Under the pieces are notes generated by a model. The model was not told the origin of the DNA and searched no databases. It saw only the letters and a list, made by a program, of their open reading frames with translations. The position numbers were made by a program, and so were the translations under genes. Of a DNA stretch of 64,000 bases, positions 1 through 12,278 are shown one piece after another (the first letter of the stretch is position 1; each line of letters starts with the position of its first letter). Source of the DNA: Marthasterias glacialis (lineage: Eukaryota; Echinodermata; Asteroidea; Forcipulatida; Asteriidae); the NCBI GenBank assembly GCA_911728455.2, contig OU452221.1, forward strand, positions 30,569,291 through 30,633,290, read 5' to 3'.

Positions 1-1296
1 TTCCTGAGGAGGATTGTTCCTGTTTCCTGAGCAAGCCACTTGTCAATACTAGGTATACTGAGCTGTTTGTAGACTACTGGGACACCTCAGAAGTAGGCCA
101 ATTTACATTGCATCAATGAAGATTGATCCTTTGGCCTTTCATACTTATTAATGTAGCCTTATATTGGTCAGACCCCTTATTTTCTCCCAAGCCTGATTTG
201 ATTAGTTTGTAAGCTCATACAAGCATCAGTTTTGCACAGGTTTTACCACAGAAACCGCGTTAGAAAGGGCTTATTAGTTGCAAATGAGTGAGTGCAGTGG
301 GAGTAGCGGCCATCTTTAAAAACGTCAATTGTTGATCGCTTTAGTGACTGCTGTTGAAGTTAACCTTATCTCACTTGAGATGCTCTTTATGAAATTATCA
401 AAGTCCTTGGCGAAGGGAAAGTGCAGAGGTAACAGTCAAATGGATTTGATTCAGGTAAAAAACTGAATCTATGAATTTAAAGAATATGTCTACAGAAGAT
501 GTCAAGTCAGAGCAACTGGTCATAAAATGAGATACAACAAATGATATAATGATACTCAATAGTAAATCCTATGCTTGACTGACAACTTCCTCATTTTGGT
601 TCAACCAGCGCCGGATGACGTGTATCCGCGAAAACATACAAGTGTAAAATTGGAATACCAGAACCAAGGTAGCCTGGAAATTCCACTGCTTAGCATGCAC
701 AGAGCATATACATGCATCATGACAGATGGTGATGAATATTTTGCAGATTTTTGGCTATTGTGTAGGCATTATTGTGTAATCCCCGATGCCAGACCTTTGT
801 CTTTTTGTTCCAAGAAGAGGATTATGAGCTATAGAGAGGCTTCCACCATTGCTCATTCGTTGTATTTCAGCTCAATGGAGGTTAGTCAGAGTCAACCGGG
901 AATCCAATATTGGTTCTGGATTTAGTACCAATCATAGGCCGTGTCACACGACCAAGGTTTTACAATTCAGGGTGCATGATTTTGACATTTTCTCGATAGG
1001 GAAAACAAAACTCATGGTGCAATAAAGCAAATATTTGTTCTGTTGGCTTTGTCAATGTCAAGTGAAGGTTTCTTTTGTGCTAGTGGCACTCACTCAAAGA
1101 AAAATTATTCAGGCAATTCCGAGAAAATAATCTTGCAGGCTGGACGGGAAAAATCCTGACGGCAACTAGTTAACCATGGTTATTAACATCCCATTCATAG
1201 TTTCGACCTTATGATTGGTTTAGAAGGCTAGAAGGCATCACTTGATATGTCTTATTTTTACTAGAAAGCCATGTGGATGCAACAAACTATACCTGC

Positions 1297-1530
1297 AGCA
1301 ACCAATGAACTACACCCATAGCAACCAATGTACTATACCCAAAGCAACCAATGTACTATACCCAAAGCAACCAATGAACTACACATGCAGCAACCAATGA
1401 ACTACACTTATAGCAACCAATGATCTACACCCAAAGCAACCAATGTACTATACCCATAGCAACCAAACACAATAACCATAGCAACCAATGTACTATACCC
1501 GTAGCATCCAGTGTAGTATACATGTAGCAA
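1297..1530. repeat. 23-bp minisatellite, about 10 copies
   Basis: The unit starts AGCAACCAATG and continues as either AACTACACCC or TACTATACCC plus two variable bases. About ten head-to-tail copies are visible, the last ones diverging. The 23-bp period is not a multiple of three, so it does not encode a protein repeat. Confidence 0.9.
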
Positions 1531-4500
1531 TGGCAGCTTCTTGGTACCTAGTTGTGTATAGCAGTGCTGGGGATGTTGATCCCTGGACTGTTCTATTTTT
1601 CCCTGGGTCTTGACTTGGGGAAAATAGAACAATCTGGGGAGCACCTTGGGAGTTGTAATTTTAACCCTAACACTCAAATCAGTCAATGTTTATCTATTAA
1701 AAGAAAGCATCCTCCTCAAATCACAGAAATTTGTGTACAGGTTGAACAAAGATGCATTACATACAAATAGCATGCTGCACCTTGTGGAAAAGAACATGGA
1801 TTTTGTCAAAAATAGGTGTTTACAATAATTCTTTCTGTTGACAAAGAGAGTGTCTTTTGACATTAAAAAAAAGCAGGTAAAAAATCCTCTTCCCAGCATG
1901 TCTTTAATATGTAAAACATTTGAATCATTTATAGATGTTTTAGCTTAGTGTTAGTGTGTAAAACTTCACAGGGATCAGTTGATTTCTCTCTTTTTCTTAA
2001 AGTATTTGTTGCATAGAAAAATAAAAAACACTGTACAAATATTTGTATCTTAGGCAGTTTCCTCTTTTCGGGAAATTACAAGTTTGTGTTTTATGAATTG
2101 CCCATTTAAAAGAAAGTTCCCCCTTCCCCATGCAGACACTGATTGGGCATTTCTTATATTAGTTTGTTATGTAAGGTGTTTCTGCTTGGTAGTCTTATTT
2201 GTCTTTTAGGTCATAGACAATGAAATTCAACACGAGCTACTTGTATTTTCTCAATTTTTTATGTCAAAGCTGTGAAAGTTAAGTCAGTTTTCCTTTGGAT
2301 GTTGTCTTATCTGGCCATAATAAGATGCCCTGAGGACTACAAGCTGGATAATTTACAGTGCTGGAGCATGCAAGACATGACCCCTTTTTAACTCCTCTGT
2401 ATCTCACAGATGCTGATGAACCATCCTATTCCACTGTGTACACTGCTTGTATTAATCTGTCTTGAGATGTACAGGCAGTCCAATCATGTGGAAATACTCG
2501 GTTGCTGAGCATCTTCATAATAACTTGAATGCTTGCACAGAGTCACATAATGTAAAGGAGGATGTAGAGTCAGACAGGGAAGGCTAATTGTGTGCCTGGG
2601 CACCATTACATATTTTCGCTTTTTGTCATTGCAACTGCCACTGGCTTATTTGAACATGCACTGTGGTGTACATGTACATGTACATGTACCTGCTAGTTAT
2701 GCGCATGTATACTTAATTAATTGACTTGATTAATTAAATGAAGCAAGTGCCCCAGCAAACAACCTAGACTGTTTTATTACATTTAGATTATTCTCAAGCA
2801 AATGATGTTGTTTTTAAGGCTAACTGTTACTTTAGTAAACATATAGCTTGTTTAGAAAATAACTACATGAATTTTTTTTTTTTTTTTTTTTTTTTCCAGT
2901 TTCTTCCAGTACACTTGTTTATGTAATATAAGTGCCTGAATATCATAGTAACCATGGCACCATTGGCAGAGTTTTCTTAAAAAACACCATAGATGTAGTT
3001 TGCATGTGTTTGAACATGTATGTTAAAAACATGAAAGTTTGTTTACAAATATATTGCCTCCAAATTTGACAAGACACTTTGTTTCGATCAACATATGTTT
3101 TGGACATCTTTCATTGCTGTTAAATGAATGAAGTTTTTTATGTTTTGTATGATTGATTGTAGTGTCAGTGGAGACAGTCTGGGCTTAAGAATTTATGGGA
3201 TTTAATGATGTTGCAAGCGAGCCAAGTAATTCACATGGAAACTCCCTGGCTGTCTCCCTCACTGGAGAACTGTTTCCATACTGAGTGGTTTTTCAACATT
3301 TGATCGAGGTTCATGAGAATTGTCTGCCTCCAAACCTAACGGTGTTATTCTTTTATATGGAGAATTATGCACATCTAGAGGAAGGGGAATAAGTTGCCAT
3401 TATTACACAGCATGAGTCATCCTTTTTAATGGGAAATGATTTTCTGAGTTCATAATGCCTCTCACAATTCCTTGTCACTTTCAGGATTAAAAACATCATT
3501 TTTCCAGGGTCAACTCCATTTATTCTGGTTCCAATTTCAGGACAGTTCATAACGGGACAATCAAACCGGTGTGCAAATGTCTGAGTCCAGTATAATGAAA
3601 TGGATTTAATGACAAAAGATCTTGGCTCTCTCTGAACAAATTCTTAGGGAAATGTAGGGCGTCCAAAAAACATGCAACAAAAGAAACTGGGGTTGTGGAG
3701 TATGGAAATATAGAAAAAGTTTCTGTCTGAGAAATTTTGCTTTCGTCTTACTCGTTGCACAATACAACTGTACAAGTACATGTAGGAGATTCGTAACAAT
3801 ATGAGCAGTTCTTTTTTAACCAAATTGCATGACGTCTAGATTTGACAAACATGCTTTGAAATGATTTTCCATTCATATGAAATAAAGTCAATAAAACTGT
3901 TCACTGTTTTGGCAACAAGCTGTTACGTGTATTCGTAACAGTGAGGGCATTATTATCATCCAAATGTTTTATTAACATAATTTGATGACACTATAATACA
4001 TATGGGAAACTTAAAACTAACTAGAGGAACATAAAATGTACCCTCTCCTTTGTCTTTGTAGTGTTAACAGTGTGCGTGAGGTTTATTTCTCTGTAGTATT
4101 ATGCAAGCTACATGAATGCCACAACAAGTGTAAGTGCAGGTTCTCTTATACAACATGACAGGGATAAAACAGGCCCTTAGGGGTGCTTTGCAATGAAATT
4201 TCATATTTGGTTGCTCTAGGAATGGGGCTGAGTTGCACTTTTATTTCCTGCTGTGTTTTCATTTTAGGTGTTTGCAGACATATTTAAAAAACATCTCTGA
4301 CTCTGAGTGAAAGGGCATTATCCTAACTATCAGTATTGGGCATTGTGCAGTACACCTATGTGAACTGAAGAGCACCATTTTTCTAGCGTAACAAATGGCT
4401 GCCGTGAATACATGTACCTACCATGACACACAAATAATGATGATACATGTAGTTATCTTTGGACATCTGAGCAGCTCGTCTTTGGAACTTTGGACATTTT

Positions 4501-6824
4501 TCACTTTGGATAGCTTTAATAAAAAAAAACATGGAGTGTTTTGTGGACTGGAATTAATGGCGATGTACATGTAGTATTCAAAGGGTTGGAGTTCTTAATC
4601 ACCATTCGCATCACCATTTTCAAGCTATGTAAACTGCTTGATTTCTCCTTTAGCTTACACTTTGCAGTTGCAAAATCTCATTGTTAGAAAGTACAGTGAC
4701 TGACAAGATTGATGACTTTTTAGAAATAAATAATTTTTTTCCCCAAAAGTTCAGTAGCTTTGCGGAGATGGGTGCAAAATAAAAAGTGCAGTGACTATTG
4801 GCTCAATAGAAGCCACAAGTTTTTTATTGCCTTTTTGTGGGGGTGAAAAAAAGAGAGGTGAGATTTAAGGATTACTTGAGCGAGGAGCACAGAAGAGTTT
4901 ACTGAGTATGTTGACCTATCGTAATCAGTCGTTTTTGGTCTACATGGGGCATCTCTGAGTGGCTATCAACAAGGGCTGCCTAGGGCGTATTCAAATATTG
5001 TAGCACTGTGTTTACATACCAACATCAAAGCCTTTGGTCTCTTCCTCTATGATAAAATAAAGGTTTAAAATACATGGAAAGTGTATGAAAGTGAAGTTTG
5101 AATTGTTAAAGTTATCTTCAAAGTCACATGAAAACCATTACAACAAGATGTACAAAGTTGGAATGAGACTGAAAGTGAATTTAGATAGCGACATCCTTTA
5201 ATGCTCCTCTGGTACCATGAGAATGTATTGATGAGGTCAAGGTAAACATATCACTTAAACTGGCCTGCAGTAGGTCATGTTTATACTTAAAAACAAAGAT
5301 ACAAGGTTGTTTTCTGAAAGCACAAGTTCATTCCTTCCCACATTCCATCCCTCTATGATTCTTTTGACTTCTGTGCATGATAACCATTTGCAAAATTTCA
5401 AATGAGAAGTTAGATGTGAATAAAATTGGGGTGTTAAACTTGTGGGCCTTTCTTTACAATAACTTATCCTCATCGTGATCCTAAACAAAAATGAAACCCT
5501 GACTCAACAGTACACCACACCTCCATATTTGGTCAGGTCCATCAGTACATTAGGGTAGACTAGGCACTGTACACCAACATGATTTATCAGTGTCGGATTG
5601 GAACTTCTTATGGCAGCATCTACAATATGAGACCTATCACTATCACTTCAGCCATTATGAATAGCGCCATAGTGAATAAAAAAGTTGTTTGCTGCTAGGC
5701 AAATCTTTTGGAGGACAAAAATTACCAGTTTGCAGGCAAAAGTTTTTCCCCACTTTGTACAGATTCTGATGTGTGAATCTAAAATGTTGGTATACTCAGT
5801 TCTCAGTCAGTCATTGTGCAAGTTACTAAAACAAAATAATAATTATCACAGCAATTCTGATTTATAAAACAAAACTCCTATAGTAAAGATGATCTCTACT
5901 CAATTATTTCTTGATGGCCCTGATATCTACAAGCAAAGTAAAGATAGTAGAAGGCTATTAATCCAGATAGCATTTGCAAAGTAAATATCCTCAACTGGTA
6001 TGCTGGATGCATACCACTGTAGATATCTGTTAAATGACATGGATTTCATGGTCAGGGACTTTGGCTAAATCTATGGACACAATGTAAACAACTTTGTTAT
6101 TACTGGTAAAAGTATTTCAGAAAAAAACATCCCAAGTCTGCTTACATGTAAATGGATGTCAAAACAAGCAAAATTCTTAGGTTTGAATGAAACTGGTTAA
6201 TCTGTTAACATTGAAATTAAAAGTCAAAGTGTAATCAGCGCTAAAGGAAATGCCGATTTCTTCCACTAAATTTGTTTATGTTAATTTATAATTCAGGATC
6301 TAAATGTTGGACTTGAAATTTCATAACCTGACAAATCGTCATGTGAAAATTTATGTTACCATGTGTGTGTTTGTGTTTTTTGTGTTTTTTTTTTTGTTTT
6401 TTTATATATATATATCACTTTATGTTTATAATGTTTTCATGATTAGCCCCCAAAATTAAGTTTCAACAAGGAAATGAATCCACCTCTCCAAATATGCTGC
6501 ATTCTTAAAACAAAAAATAACCTCTGTTCAAAAGTGAAATTGAAGTTAGAAACTGATGTGGAGCATTGATTTACTTATAAGCACTTTATTTATTTCTTTT
6601 ATTTTTTGCCACAATTACAAACTTATACATAGTTTTGACTCATGGTTTAAAGAAGACTCAAGACTGACAGACTTTTTGGAAGATTGATTCATTGGTCAAG
6701 GCACTCCATCATCATCTTGTCACTGTTTATAACAAAGACTTGTAGTGTTCTCTCTGTGTTCTATTACATGTATAAATACTTACACACCAAGTATATGATT
6801 GGCACGTGTGTTTTTACTGAAGAA

Positions 6825-6935
6825 AAAATGATTTGTTTCAATCTGGAAGCTGACTGGTTATAATGTCCATACCAACACCAATCCTCCAAAGAAATATCTT
6901 TATCTGAAATGCTGTCAAAGTCGAGGAAATACTTT
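6825..6935. repeat. Dispersed repeat, copy 1 of 3
   Basis: About 110 bp that align by eye with 28583-28695 and 29178-29285. Shared blocks are a TTTGTTTCA-type start, a 'gaaagct' segment, a 'cataccaacaccaat' type block and TATCTGAAATGCTGT. No terminal repeats or coding capacity were seen. It is probably a fragment of an old interspersed element. Confidence 0.6.
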
Positions 6936-8763
6936 TTGAACATACTGACATATGACAAATATACACTGTTTTCCATCATTTTCAGTACATTTATGATTAC
7001 AGAATTATCATGGATTTTTCACAGATTGATTGAATGGTGTAATTATTTATACCTATAAGATTGGAATTAACTTCCTCTTCCAGGAGAGGGTGATGCTATA
7101 CTGACCCCTAAAACTTCTGGTATGACCTGACGTCATCCATCAGTTACTACATGAAATTCAGGATTATTCTCCTTTAGATAAATTACTATACTTAACACAT
7201 GTATCTTCTTCATGGTATAATGGAGCAAGGAATCACTTACAAGTAGTGTGACAGCAAGGAATGTGTAGGCCTCTAATACTAAGATATAAAAAAGTACAGG
7301 ACAAAACTTGACTGCTATAATGTGGACTGATGGAAAGGCAGTTTGTCTTTAGTTTGTTTGATGGACTGTGTTTCGTTTTGTTTTGCTCATTTGTCTGTTT
7401 TGTGTTTTTTCCTGGCAGTTTGCCCTGTGGTAGTAATTACCTCCCTATTCTACAGTGTAACCTGCTGTTACAACATCTTGCAAGATTATACAGTCACTAT
7501 TAACTAAGAATCAATATGTGCGAGTAATTGCTGTATGGTCTAATGACTTGGATCAGGACAAACAGTGTCTGTAACACAGCACTCATATTCAGATATCTGA
7601 CTACACTGCTAAACCTCTGGCCTGAAATTTGGGCATCCTTTTTTGGGGGGACAATCTTTCCCTAAATGAAAGATTTTCCCACCATTCTTAAACCCATCAT
7701 AACTCCAACTGTTCATTCGATAAAGTTTGAGAATTTATGATCATTGGAGAATGATTGGTGGAGAAGCTTGTTGGAAGGGTTGTAAATACCCATGTTTGGT
7801 TTACACAATACTCTATAGAGGAGAGCTAAAGGTTTATGGAGGTCAAGAGGGAATCAATCCAGTTATGTAGAAAGTTCTTGTTGTACGTGTGTTGCAGAAC
7901 TTGTGTAGTACTGCATAGAGAAATGGACTGAAACTTTTTAAGTTTTGCTGTGAAACTATAGGCCACTGCATGAATTCACATTTTGTATGACTCAAAATAA
8001 TTTTCTTGTAAACCAATTTACTAAAAAACTATGTGAAGATTAGTTTTGTGGCAAAAAAAGTACAAGTTTGATTAGGAAGAAATTTGTTTGTGGTTGTTGG
8101 TTAATTGATAGAAATTGCACAAGAGTACCTTGTAGCACTTGGGCAATGATTTGTGCCTCAATGTACACTAAAAAGTCTACATTTTTCTAATCCTATGTTG
8201 ATATTATATACTCGTAATCTTTGCAGGCAACTGGGCTATTTTTATACTTGAAAGTTCTGGACTCTGTGGTTGACCTTGGTCATTTATCTCCATCACGCAT
8301 GTCTTGAGTATAGAGCAATTCTTGACCCCACCCAGTCCAAACGTGGCTACCAAAACAAAACACCCCATTCGTGCTAGCTTGACATTTCTTCAGGAGGTTT
8401 CTTCTGTAAACTCTGCTTATCCTATGGGAACTTTTTTGACCCGCCCATTGAGCCATGATGCTCAGAACCTTGGCATCTTAGGGACCCTTGAGATTCAGCG
8501 AGGAGAAATCTCCTGGGGGCGTATTCTATCACTTGACATCATTAGGTTTTAAGTTCGTGGTCCCCAGATTACAGCCTCTAATTATTTGTTGGTCTATCCA
8601 TCTGTCGTCTGATTTGTATCAAACTCTGGAGTGGTAATTATATGGAAGACATGTGTTATTAATATTAGATGAAGACTGTCTACTGGAGGAATTACATGTA
8701 GACTATGTGGCATGTATGATCACCTAACTAAAGATGGTTGATTAATTCACACAAGGAATGGTA

Positions 8764-8837
8764 ACACCTATGCCTACCCCCAATGCCATCAATCACCACA
8801 CCCAAACCAACAATGGTGAGGGAAACTACTACCATAC
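8764..8837 (+). repeat. Intronic copy of a dystroglycan mucin-exon fragment
   Basis: These 74 bp match 10572-10644 of the dystroglycan exon, apart from one extra C in a run of Cs near 8780. The match starts at ACACCTATGCC and ends at CTACTACCATAC, with unrelated sequence on both sides. The copy is in the same orientation, 1.8 kb upstream, and has no splice signals next to it. The inserted C would shift the frame. Confidence 0.85.
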
Positions 8838-9899
8838 AATCATAATACCATCATAATAATTTGTTGACAGATGCAACACTATCACCATTTTGTAAACCCA
8901 TGTTGTAAACCCAGGTATTTTTCATTTACAATACAACAGAAGAATATCATCATGAATAGTGTCACTGTTCAGTATTGAGTGAGGGCGCTGTTTCTTTAAC
9001 AGTGAAAATTCTTTCTGTGATAATATACACATCTGTTTTAAACCAATGAACCTTGCAATCATTGAATTTAATTTCATTTTCAAATAATCAACAATTACAA
9101 TAAACAAGAAAATGTGAACTTTTTATCATTGATTTTTGCCCTCAAATTTAAACCTACAAAACATTTTAAATGTACTTTAAAAAACATACAAAACTTGCTT
9201 GTATATGTACAGTACACAAAGTGAAATAGGTGCTCTCATCATATCTAATCTCACTTTAATCTGTAAATATGTATAACAATTTCCTTTTCTTTTATATTGT
9301 ACAATTATTGGATGCATAATAGAGCAGAATATAATCACAAGGTGAAATGTTGACTGTTCCATTTATGGAATAGTCCAGATTTCATCAATTGATTAAATTC
9401 TGCTGTATTGTATGAATAAAAAGCATCCAATATTTGTTTTATATAAATCACACATTGATCCTTGTCATTTTATATTTGTTCAAATAATTATTATTTAACA
9501 TTTATTTCAACAATTAATTATATAAGATTTGAACAATGTAATAAAATAAGCATAGTTTGAAGAATGGATACATTCATTTTCAAATGCTTCCACTTGAGTT
9601 AGCATTGCTCATTAACCATGGCTGTGTCCATGGGCTCAAAGAGTCTTTTTGAAATGGTTTCAATGGTCATAAGTGTCCAAATATTAATTACTATTGGACA
9701 GGTCTATTCAATATCATAAAAATATTAAGATAATATACATGGCAAAAAAGGGATGATACATGACATGGGTTCTACCAATCAAAGGACAAGGATATGTGTG
9801 TGTGGTATATAATAACATTTATTGAACAGCAAACAGATTCAAGACTGTTAATCAATCGGACATAAGTAAAAAAGTAGATTTTCTTTTCTTCTTTTTCAG

Positions 9900-12278
9900 A
9901 TAACTGAGGCAGGGAGAGATACACTACCATCTTGGCTTTTCTACAACGAAGAAACACAAACTATACAGGGCATCCCATCAGAAGCAGATCTCGATCAGTA
10001 CTACATGCAGGTCACTGCTGCTGGAAGGTCCTTCAACTCCACTGCCACTGCACTAGTGACAGACATCTTCTCCATCTCCGTCCTACCAGAGAGAAGAGTG
10101 TTGACAACCTCTGCCACACCACTCAAGGACACCACTGCTTCCGGTAAAGGAAGTTGCGATGATGACGAGGCAGCCATCGAAGCAACTATCATACTGGATG
10201 CCAACTGGGACAAAATGCTGCCCAAAGAACGCCAGGAAGTGGTATCTGAGATGTCTAAGCATTCAAGACTTGGGATGGAAGTCTTTCGGTTACTACCAGC
10301 TGGTAGTAAGAGCTTGCTTGATGGGTCACTGATGGTTGCTGGTCCAGGTAATGTTAAGCGTGAGAAGTATCCAGGAATTGCACTGAGTTGGAAGATAGGC
10401 TGCAGCAGGACCAACAGCGTGGATAAGTTCCCAGTGGTGACAGTCCTGGAGACTGCATCAAAGGATGGTTCCATGGCCAGCAAACTGAAGCATGATATTA
10501 TTGGTTGGCGAGTGACCAATGATAGACCTGATAGACTGAGACGTGTTAGACGACAAGCTAAGCTAATGGGGACACCTATGCCTACCCCAATGCCATCAAT
10601 CACCACACCCAAACCAACAATGGTGAGGGAAACTACTACCATACCACCCAAGCCAACAATGACCATTACCCGTTCATTTACCGTAGTTGAACCCACACCC
10701 TCGATAGTGCCAACAGATAGTCGGTCTAGCATTAGTTTGAGACCTACACCCACAGCTTCACCAGTATATGTAACCCCTACCCCAATGGCAACCTCCTCAC
10801 CACAGCCCAAGCCCACTGTATCCTCAGCTGCCCCCACTGTTGTACCCTCCCCATCTGGCATGAAGACACGTACCTCCATGCCAGAGCCAACGCCTACTCC
10901 AACTGTTCCCATGGTGACCACTGCACCTCCTACACCATCCCTTACTACTAAACCCACAACTCCTCAACCACCTAAGACACCACCGATGGTAGCACCATCA
11001 GCAAGTCCAACACTGGCAGTAACCACTCCCACCACTGCTGCCACCACTATTTACATCAACAATGCGCCAACAGTGAACAGGCGTCTGAAACGTATTGATG
11101 CTATGGAAGGAAAGTTGTTGAATTTCACTATATCTAAGGATACCTTCTCTGATATTGAAGACGGCGATACAAGGGATTTGAGTCTCCTGGTATTGACATT
11201 TGAATTAAGAGAGCTGCCTGCGAAATTTTGGCTGAAATTTGACAAGCAGTCCCAGACGCTGTATGGTCTGCCCCTGAAAGAACAAGCCAAGGAGAAAAGA
11301 TTTGATCTGATATTGGTTGCTCAAGACAGCCAGGGTCTAGAAGTGCAGAATCCCTTCCAGGTCGTTGTAGGGGGAGCACCTTCTCCAGAGAATGTGCAAC
11401 CCCCACCAGTAAAGATGGGGATGACTCTTGACATTGATTATGATGATTTCATAAACAACCCACAGATGCAACTGTTCATCCTCAACAAAATTGCTGAGGC
11501 ATTTGGTGATAGCAATGCAGATGCAATTACAATCACCGAGATTAAACGTGGCTCTGTAATTATTTCTTGGGTAAATAACACCCTGCCCACGGATCAGTGT
11601 AACACTGAACTTATTTCGGAGCTACAGTCTAAGATTATGACTCCTGATGGGAAGCCAACACAGGCTTTGATTGATGCATTTTTGCCAGACTTCAACATCA
11701 CAGAAGTAGAGTCCTTACCCCTGGGTGCTTGTGCATCTACAACTCCCGTTATGGTAGTCACAACAACAACTGCAGACCCTGGCTTGGGAGGAGGATCCAA
11801 TCAACCAAATGACATGTGGATAAGCACCGTTCTCCCTGCTGTAGTCATCGCAGTCATCCTCCTGATAGCTGGTGTTATCATATTCATCTTGTATCGTAAG
11901 AGTCGCAAGGGAAAACTCTCAGACGAGGACCAAAATACATTCATTAATAAAGGCATACCAATCATCTTCGCAGATGAAATTGAAGATGGAGATAAGCAGC
12001 CCTCATCAGCTTCTCCTCTCATCATGAAGACAGAGAAACCTCCACTGTCACCTCCAGAGTACACAGAGACACAACAACCTCTGCTCAATAGCAACAATCA
12101 ACCTGGTGGAGATGAAGATGATAAGCACAGTCTGCCAATGGTAGATATGTCAGGTACCCCAAGTTATCAACCTCCGCCTCCTCTCTCTCCATCTCCCCCT
12201 GAAAACAGAAGCAATGTCCCACCAAGAGACATCTCAAGTTATCGGAAGCCCCCAGCTTATGTCCATATTCAGCCTTAG
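9900..12278 (+). CDS. DAG1: Dystroglycan precursor, last coding exon (5' partial)
   Basis: Dystroglycan is cut into an extracellular alpha chain that binds laminin and a transmembrane beta chain that binds dystrophin. This exon encodes 792 residues and follows a poly-pyrimidine acceptor ending at 9899, phase 0. In order: the end of the first cadherin-like domain (LPSWLFYNEETQTIQGIP); the alpha N-terminal region; a furin-type RVRR site at 10542-10553, placed as in vertebrates; a Pro/Thr-rich mucin region (about 10554-11055); the second cadherin-like domain (NNAPTVNRRLKRIDAMEGK onward); and a SEA-like domain. That domain carries the Gly-Ser autocleavage pair at 11550-11555, followed by WVNNTLP. 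One membrane helix lies at about 11820-11895, followed by the basic YRKSRKGK. The tail has PPEY and ends in PPAY (12249-12260) where vertebrates have PPPY. The signal peptide is missing, so another exon lies upstream. The frame is intact. Confidence 0.95.
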   Translation: MTEAGRDTLPSWLFYNEETQTIQGIPSEADLDQYYMQVTAAGRSFNSTATALVTDIFSISVLPERRVLTTSATPLKDTTASGKGSCDDDEAAIEATIILDANWDKMLPKERQEVVSEMSKHSRLGMEVFRLLPAGSKSLLDGSLMVAGPGNVKREKYPGIALSWKIGCSRTNSVDKFPVVTVLETASKDGSMASKLKHDIIGWRVTNDRPDRLRRVRRQAKLMGTPMPTPMPSITTPKPTMVRETTTIPPKPTMTITRSFTVVEPTPSIVPTDSRSSISLRPTPTASPVYVTPTPMATSSPQPKPTVSSAAPTVVPSPSGMKTRTSMPEPTPTPTVPMVTTAPPTPSLTTKPTTPQPPKTPPMVAPSASPTLAVTTPTTAATTIYINNAPTVNRRLKRIDAMEGKLLNFTISKDTFSDIEDGDTRDLSLLVLTFELRELPAKFWLKFDKQSQTLYGLPLKEQAKEKRFDLILVAQDSQGLEVQNPFQVVVGGAPSPENVQPPPVKMGMTLDIDYDDFINNPQMQLFILNKIAEAFGDSNADAITITEIKRGSVIISWVNNTLPTDQCNTELISELQSKIMTPDGKPTQALIDAFLPDFNITEVESLPLGACASTTPVMVVTTTTADPGLGGGSNQPNDMWISTVLPAVVIAVILLIAGVIIFILYRKSRKGKLSDEDQNTFINKGIPIIFADEIEDGDKQPSSASPLIMKTEKPPLSPPEYTETQQPLLNSNNQPGGDEDDKHSLPMVDMSGTPSYQPPPPLSPSPPENRSNVPPRDISSYRKPPAYVHIQP

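Larger units (their letters stand above)
1..9899. other. Presumed dystroglycan intron / upstream DNA, no gene recognised
   Basis: No reading frame here resembles a known protein. The open frames are short and lack plausible splice partners. The next gene begins with a splice acceptor at 9899/9900, so at least the right part should be intron. Vertebrate dystroglycan also has a very long intron between its signal-peptide exon and its giant last exon. The stretch holds a 23-bp minisatellite (1297-1530), an ACATGT run near 2668-2690, a poly-T tract (about 2870-2896), one copy of a dispersed repeat (6825-6935) and a displaced copy of dystroglycan mucin sequence (8764-8837). I could not find the first coding exon. 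Confidence 0.5.

Noticed and set aside
575-925. 116-residue frame as the missing dystroglycan first exon
   Set aside because: It has no signal peptide, no cadherin-like sequence and no suitable phase-0 donor.
10001-10957. 318-residue minus-strand open frame, Val/Gly-rich
   Set aside because: It is the antisense of the dystroglycan exon. Its composition mirrors the Thr/Pro codons of the mucin region, and it has no domain.
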